In this document: positions 58,146 through 64,000 of the stretch, one piece after another
Numbering within the stretch: position 1 is the first letter of the stretch
How the letters are laid out: every line of letters starts with the position of its first letter
NCBI GenBank assembly: GCA_026120035.1
Contig: JALRME010000002.1
Span: forward strand, 682,001 to 746,000
Source of the DNA: Coleophoma eucalyptorum
Taxonomy: Eukaryota > Ascomycota > Leotiomycetes > Helotiales > Dermateaceae
Direction: 5' to 3'
DNA: 64,000 nucleotides
Notes under the pieces: generated by a model
Told to the model about the DNA's origin: nothing
The model's database searches: none
What the model saw: only the letters and a program-made list of their open reading frames with translations
Made by a program: the position numbers and the translations under genes

Positions 58146-59177
58146 TCAAACTTTTCTGCCCTTTCGTTTCCCATTCAAAGCTCGCAAACCTCGCTTGCCG
58201 CTGTCTTTAGCATGCTCCAATGCCTCACTTCCTCGCTCCTGAATCTGATGCTTCTCAGCTTCGTCCTGCATATCTTCAACCACATCTGCCCCAATACTGG
58301 TTCCATGCATCCAATCCAGCAGACCCCAGGGCGCGAAATTTCCTCTACCTTTCCCAGCACTATGTAGGTCTTGTCTTCTTGCGATTCCACCAAGCATTAT
58401 CCCTGGGACTGTTGTATATCCTGACAAGGAGAATGTTTCCTCCAATGTCGTAAGGGCTAGGAAGAGAAGATACGTGAGGAGATGTGGGCGGAAGATGACA
58501 GAAGGTAGGTAGATAGGTATGAACCGCCATAAGATATATGGTAGTGGATGGTCATAATGCGCGGCGAAAGAGTAAGGCGCCGTGATACTGTGGAAGTATT
58601 TCCGATGCTGCCTGCTGAAAATATTGGGTTTGGAAGGGTGAAGAATGAATCGGTGGATGTAATACTGCAATAATTCTCGAAGGAGCAAGTTTCGTACGAG
58701 GTCCTTCAAGATTGAGAAGGGCATAGGAAGTGTGGTTGTGATTTTCAACGCGCTTCGCATATGGAAAACTTGAGTGAAGAGCAATTCAGTGCCAATTTGA
58801 AGTGCTGCGCTGAGGGCGACATTGAATAGACTGAGTGCAATGACACTGAACCACTGTGGTGTACTTGTACTCCTCGTCGATATTTTCGTTCTCGAGCTGC
58901 CTCGGGTGGGTAATGATGCTTCAGACTGATGCTTGATGCCAACAGCAAGACTAGGAAGGATGGAGTCGAAGATCAGAAACAGTGTTGCAGGCATCAGCCA
59001 AAAAAGAACTCGTATGCCTAACGTGCCAATGACTTCGACTTTCAATGGTGGTTGCGACAAGACTAAGGTCGACCATGTCATATAGAAAAAGAGGAGGTTC
59101 AACGAGGTCGAGTATGATGCAAAAAAGCCTGGCATCATGAAGTAACCTATGACGGGCAAAGATATGAGGGCGTCCAT
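58146..59177 (-). CDS. Fatty acid hydroxylase / sterol desaturase superfamily membrane protein
   Basis: Single exon, 343 aa. An ER-type polytopic protein with hydrophobic segments at about 8-50, 55-80, 112-135 and 215-245. Histidine motifs of the di-iron superfamily are seen: ELLQYYIHRFILHP, then RQHRKYFHS and AAHYDHPLPY. The C-terminal box is atypical: RRQDLHSAGKGRGNFAPWGLLDWMHGT instead of a clear HxxHH. The GNFAPWGLLDW ending is, as I recall, usual for a fungal subgroup of unassigned substrate. The charged C-terminus ends GKRKGRKV, perhaps ER retention. Sterol, sphingoid or alkyl substrates cannot be told apart. Confidence 0.85.
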   Translation of the reverse strand: MDALISLPVIGYFMMPGFFASYSTSLNLLFFYMTWSTLVLSQPPLKVEVIGTLGIRVLFWLMPATLFLIFDSILPSLAVGIKHQSEASLPTRGSSRTKISTRSTSTPQWFSVIALSLFNVALSAALQIGTELLFTQVFHMRSALKITTTLPMPFSILKDLVRNLLLRELLQYYIHRFILHPSKPNIFSRQHRKYFHSITAPYSFAAHYDHPLPYILWRFIPIYLPSVIFRPHLLTYLLFLALTTLEETFSLSGYTTVPGIMLGGIARRQDLHSAGKGRGNFAPWGLLDWMHGTSIGADVVEDMQDEAEKHQIQERGSEALEHAKDSGKRGLRALNGKRKGRKV

Positions 59178-60863
59178 GTTGTTGGAATTGGGATATTACA
59201 CTAGAGCTTTCGATGGTAGTATGCTCAACGATGATCAACGATGATGCATCAGCGAAGAGATAAGGCGCTTTCGTATTTTGGGGCAGACAACCGGCCTCAC
59301 AGTACTTGTAGCCTTGTCAGCCATATCTTGCTTTCCAGCTTTCCCCAGATTCTTGCAATGACATCAGGCACGCGAGAGACGGAAAGGTCAGGGTTGTGTA
59401 TGGAGCCTTGAGGCTGATAAGAAGATTGGATGCAAGGGCAAAGTTGGGCGGATCGGCAATATGTTTCCCCATCGGCTTTCTCGGTCTGCTCTTACGCACC
59501 CAAGGTTGGCTCAGGGGTAAAGAGGGTACCTTATTCAACAAAGCTACCTTACGTTGTTATACCATATTGGCGTCTCTTCCTATTGCGCTAACAACCATGA
59601 TGCTAAAGTAAGGAGGCGCCTTGAAGAGCTATGCTTGCGACGGGCAAAAAAGCATTCGTCTGCACCGGGTGGGGTGGGAGGCAACAGTCATGCCGGCAAT
59701 GGAATAAGCGTTCGACTTCTTCTTCTTGTGGATGGACAAGATTTGATGAATGCAAAGCATGCTTGTAACTGATGTATCTTCGTACCGGCAAGCCACGGTA
59801 TGAAGAGAGTCGTACAATTTCAACCCATTCCATTCTCGGGCTGTCCTACCTAAGTAATAGAGTATCGGGCGGCCGGCCCCTTTTATGTCTTCTCTCCAAG
59901 GCCATCCGCACGAGCCTTCTGCTGCCCGGGGATTTTGGAAAATGGCAATCTCTATCGGCGAAATCCTTGTAGACTGCAGTTAATTTGCTTGGTTCAGGGG
60001 GGAAACACCACCAACCCAATATCACACCTGAGGAAAAGTTCCCCAAGATCCATTGAGGCGCGCAGCCTTCACTATCACACACGTTCCCATACCTGGACTT
60101 TGCATTTTGCTTATTACGCTGACTCCCCTAATAAACTTTGACACCTGTAGTCGGCTGTCTGCATTTTGCATCTGCGATCCATTCGTTCTCTGCGCTCGTG
60201 TGCCCTTGCGAAACTGATCGAAACGATTACTATAGCTTTAGCTGGTCGCCAAATATTTAGAAGATTTCTCCCTCCTTATCTGCGCTGCACTTCCGAAGCA
60301 GCTTTGGTACCCCTCGAACTCTATCTGCGTTCGCAATAGTCCTGCCAAGCCACTGCACGCGCGACTTCTCCTACAGACATTACATTCCTTCAAGCAACTT
60401 ACTGCACATCTACAATTCTTCCCCTGACACGTCAGCATTCCTACTCAACAGTAATTGGTTGCGCGCTCGCAGCATTCATCGTAGGATCTGTGCTGTGCTG
60501 CAGGTACGTGTTAACGCAGGGTCGTTCTCGTTCACACTTCACACTTCACACTCCCGCCAGGAGAGTCTGCGCGTTTTGATCCGTGGTCAACATCATTGCA
60601 AACAGAGCGTATGAAAAGAAGCTGATAGTTTCGCCGCAGTGTCTACACCGATCACGCCTCCCGCTCTTGCCTCCCCAATGGCACCCCTTGCGTAAGAATC
60701 GTCAAACAATCCTTTCGAATTCAACATTGATCGCGCGGAACTCTTTTGGCCCCTTGAAACGCTTGCCTACTGTTTGAAGGTGTAAATGCAACCCGACTAT
60801 TCGGTACCTTTTAAACCTGCCGTTAAGTGATCAGGTCTAGTGAGCGAATATCATACAATTGGG
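59178..60863. other. Divergent promoter region, hydroxylase / hydrolase
   Basis: About 1.7 kb between divergent genes. The CT-rich right half (60150-60780) resembles a promoter and long 5' leader of the hydrolase gene. No gene supported; ORFs on both strands are short. Confidence 0.5.
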
Positions 60864-63643
60864 ATGGATAGTCCACCGCCCATTCCCAGACCAGCGAGAC
60901 ATCATGGACGGCGTAAGTCTTTGCAAGGTCCCTTGACCAATGCATCTAACAGTGTGCACCTACAACCTGCTTCGCCAGAAGTGATTTCTTCTCTGATCAC
61001 GTCGCTGTCCATCATATCCTCTCCTGCCAACGCTCTTTTCGAGACCAGCCAGTCCACACCCGTCTCCCCGCTCGCGACCAAGAACTCCTACAGCCAGCCG
61101 TCATATTTCTCCCGAAACCCAGGCGGTAGCTTCGGTATAGATTACGGCGCATTCGAACAGCCCTCGCTCCGCGACTTGCGGGAAGAAGGATCACTGGACG
61201 AATTAGCCGCCAGTCCCCCAGTCATACGAACGTCCAAACCACCTTCTGGATTTTCTCCATTGACTGCACCGAAGTCCCCAGGCCGGGATTCGAGTACCCT
61301 AAAGAGTTTCCTTCGTGGGAACTCACGACCTTCTTCAAAAGGTTCTATCGGATCCAAGGACGACATAACCAGCATTGGGAATGTTTCGATCGAACCGGGA
61401 AGCCCACAACCGTCGCATGAACTGCGAGGACAGAGATCAAGTGACAGTTGGGGTCGCAAGCAGTCAAGAAATCAGAAGGGCTTGATGTATATGAGCTCGA
61501 AGGAACGGCTACGGGAGAAGGAGCAGGAGCGGAAAAGAGCAGGTACTGGAACCGTGGGAGGAAATACAAACGGACTTGGTGTGGATCGACTTGCACTACC
61601 ACTCTTCGATTCTGAGTCCTTTATGGCAGAATCTTCGGTTATTGCTGAGGAACCATCAACATCCAGAGGGAATTTATATCAGAACCGATTAGTTGCTACT
61701 TCTGTAGGCTTGAGCACAGAGCCAGATCGACCTTATCCAAATCGAAATTCTTCTCTTCGTCCTGGCAGTCAAGGAGGCATTGGTTCAGGACGCTTTATCC
61801 CAACAAGAGACTCCTCTCTTAGAAATAGGAAGTCAGCATCACCCTCGAAGAACCGCACTTCTCAGAGATCAAGTCGTCAAAGTACAAAGGAGCAAGACGA
61901 TATCATCAATGAGACAGAGGAACAACCAACACGAGGAATGAAGCGTGAGAAATCTCGAAGGAGTGTGCAACCGAGTGAGGCTGCTCTCAAAATGATGGAA
62001 CCACTGGACAATTTGGCGATGCTGCACCAGAAACCTGTGAAACCTCCTAAACGTGCTGGCAAGCAATTGCAAGTCGAAGATGAAGAGGAAGAAGAAGAGT
62101 ATGGAGCTCCATCCCCAGCTGTTGCGCAAAGGAGATCCCGCGCTACCCCAAGCCCTATAGATCGTCCGAACAGACGTTCAGGGACCACAACTCCAGAACC
62201 ATTTGAGGATCAGGCAAAGCCAAAGAGGTCTTCGTCACGACTGAAGAGATTGTCAGCCCCATTGAGCCCGAAGGCTTCTGAAAACCAACGAGATTCGATC
62301 GGAAAGGTCACGTCTCCAGAAGTGGTTAAGCCGCAAATCCATATCGACGACAGACCCAGTAGTGCTGATTCAATAGATGATGCTGTGGAAGCCTACATGT
62401 GCTCACCGCGACTATCACAAAAGATCAGACATCCTCAAACGGGAAGAACGATTTCGTTTTCTGAAGTTGGCGATTCGGATGGCTTTGCTGTTTTTTGTTG
62501 CGTTGGTATGGGCCTAACAAGATTCATAACAGCATTTTATGATGAGCTTGCTTTGACATTGAAGCTACGACTAATTACCCCAGACCGCCCAGGGGTTGGA
62601 GACAGTGAGCCTTATAACGATGGCACTGCGACTCCTCTTAGTTGGCCAGGTATGCCCCGACCCAAAAATATTGAAGATATCTGCTAAACTCTTTAGATGA
62701 CGTTTACGCAATCTGTCAGGCATTAAAAATCACCAAATTTTCCATTCTAGCGCATTCAGCTGGTGCCATTTATGCCCTTGCCACTGCACTACGCATGCCT
62801 CAACATATACGTGGTCGAATACATCTCTTGGCTCCATGGATCCCACCTTCACAAATGAATGTCTTCGGTGCTCAAGTTGCTTCACCACCTACAAACTCCA
62901 TCCCGACTTCGCAACGCATCCTTCGAGCTTTACCGACGCCAATTTTAAAAGCAGCAAATTCTAGTTTTATGAGTGCGACGAGTAGCTCAATCACCAGTAG
63001 CCTCCCTAGAAATCAGAAGCGTAGCAAGCGAAAGTCCAACACTGGTCGTGATACGCCAGCTCCAGTAAGAAATTCCGTGCAACCAGTTACTGATAAGGAG
63101 AATCATGGGCGGCATTCCACCATTTATCCGGCTCCATCTGAGCCAGGGGCTCTAGAGAGAGCCGCTAATGACCGTGATGATCCAAACAATGAGGCTGCAA
63201 TTATTGCGGCTGCAGCGAGCACTCTTGCTGATAGGGAGAGGCAAATGACTTATGATGCACGCCTTACCCATGCGATTTGGAATCTTGCCACGTCAGGTGC
63301 TAACCCTGCTGTGGATCTCCTCGTCTGTCTCGAGCGACGTCACACCATAGGGTTCCGCTATGTTGATATAACCCGAGCCGTTGTCATTCATCATGGAAGC
63401 AAAGACACCAGAGTTCCAGTTGATAATGTCCGGTGGTTGGGCAAGACGATGAAGAGATGTGAAGTCAGAGTCTTGGAAGGGGAAGGGCATGGCCTGATGG
63501 CTAGTGCTACTGTAATGGGAGGCGTACTGATGGAGATCGCCCGAGAATGGGAGGACTGGGTCAGGTTAACTTCGCAAACCAATAAAGAAAGCACAGCAAG
63601 AAGGACGCTTCGGGAGAGAGCCAGCGTCGGAGCTTTCAGATAA
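60864..63643 (+). CDS. Alpha/beta hydrolase with long disordered N-terminus
   Basis: Two exons, 60864-62649 and 62697-63643; about 910 aa. The first 520 residues are Ser/Pro/Arg-rich and disordered, with an acidic DEEEEEEYGAPSP patch. The hydrolase fold starts near TGRTISFSEVGDSDGFAVF, with GMG at the oxyanion position, ITPDRPGVGDSEPYND, and, across the intron, the nucleophile elbow ILAHSAGAIYALATAL (Ser in AHSAG). A Ser/Thr/Arg-rich insertion separates the cap (residues about 690-760). The acid and His are probably in HHGSKDTRVPVDNV and LEGEGHGLMAS. Membership is clear; substrate unknown. The frame is open a little upstream, but 60864 is the first ATG. Confidence 0.85.
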
Positions 63644-64000
63644 CAGCGGTTGTACAAAAGCATTGTTTTCGATTGACGATGAGCAAGGCGAGGCGCTGGA
63701 TACCACTTCAGGCAGGCATGCCTTTATTGTCTACCATTTGTATCATGGCAATTTTTCATGTGGGCTATCTGCTTTTTCTTGTTTCCTTTTTCTTTTTATG
63801 ATGTTGTAGCAACAGGCCTTTGTATGACGCACTTGACGAATACCTCTTTTTTTATTCCTTATTTAATGTTAATCATTCTGAGAACCAGAAAATATGCTTC
63901 AAACTACTTATGACGAATGCTACATGTTTGGCATCACCATGATGGATAAAGATAATCTTTTGTACTTTTATCAGCCCTACGAGCACTTACGATGATGCTC
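63644..64000. terminator. 3' region after the hydrolase
   Basis: T-rich sequence after the hydrolase stop (TTTTTCATG and TTCTTTTT stretches), consistent with a 3' UTR and polyadenylation region. No exact site can be fixed. Confidence 0.35.

Noticed and set aside
60840..60863. Earlier start of the hydrolase at a GTG
   Set aside because: Non-ATG start without reason; first ATG at 60864 gives a natural N-terminus.

Overview
The window is fungal nuclear DNA, almost certainly from a filamentous ascomycete (Pezizomycotina). Most genes carry several short GT-AG introns (mostly 45-90 nt) with CTRAY-like branch sites. Spacers are long and repeat-poor, and the gene set (Cch1 channel, Psf1, Vsb1-like SulP protein, TRAPPC12-like protein, HMG-box and PHD regulators) is typical of that group. 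The protein flavour suggests Leotiomycetes (Helotiales, Botrytis/Sclerotinia-like), but that placement is inference. No rRNA, tRNA, CRISPR array or intact transposon was recognised.

Layout. 0-2 kb: an anion:cation-symporter MFS permease. 2-8.1 kb (minus): a large DUF6606/DUF3638/DUF3645 gene that is visibly broken by a nonsense codon and at least three frameshifts. 8.1-11.4 kb: a gene-poor stretch with a degenerate 25-bp repeat. 11.4-18.1 kb: a TRAPPC12-like TPR protein (plus), galactokinase (minus) and acetolactate synthase ILV2 (minus) with Gcn4/Cpc1-type TGAGTCA sites. 20-24 kb: a single-pass surface protein and a ferroportin-family transporter. 24.8-28.3 kb: a 95-residue small protein followed by about 3 kb of non-coding, repeat-speckled DNA. 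28.3-35 kb (minus): the four-domain calcium channel Cch1. 35.9-44.5 kb (plus): a WHIM/PHD chromatin factor, an HMG-box regulator and GINS subunit Psf1. 46.8-50.4 kb (plus): a SulP-STAS-cyclic-nucleotide-binding fusion (Vsb1-like). 52-54 kb: a divergent ribosomal protein pair, eL6 and uL6. 55.5-63.6 kb: a Cys-rich membrane protein, a fatty-acid-hydroxylase superfamily protein and a long alpha/beta hydrolase.

This is mainly core, dispersed eukaryotic gene content rather than a gene cluster, so neighbours do not form a pathway. Intron-exon structures were built by hand from splice signals and frame. For every intact multi-exon gene except the broken one, the exon lengths given add up to a multiple of three. 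The most unusual points are the decayed DUF3638 gene, two GC-AG introns (MFS permease and ILV2), the Asn-Glu-Glu-Glu filter of Cch1, and the small protein with a large non-coding upstream tract.
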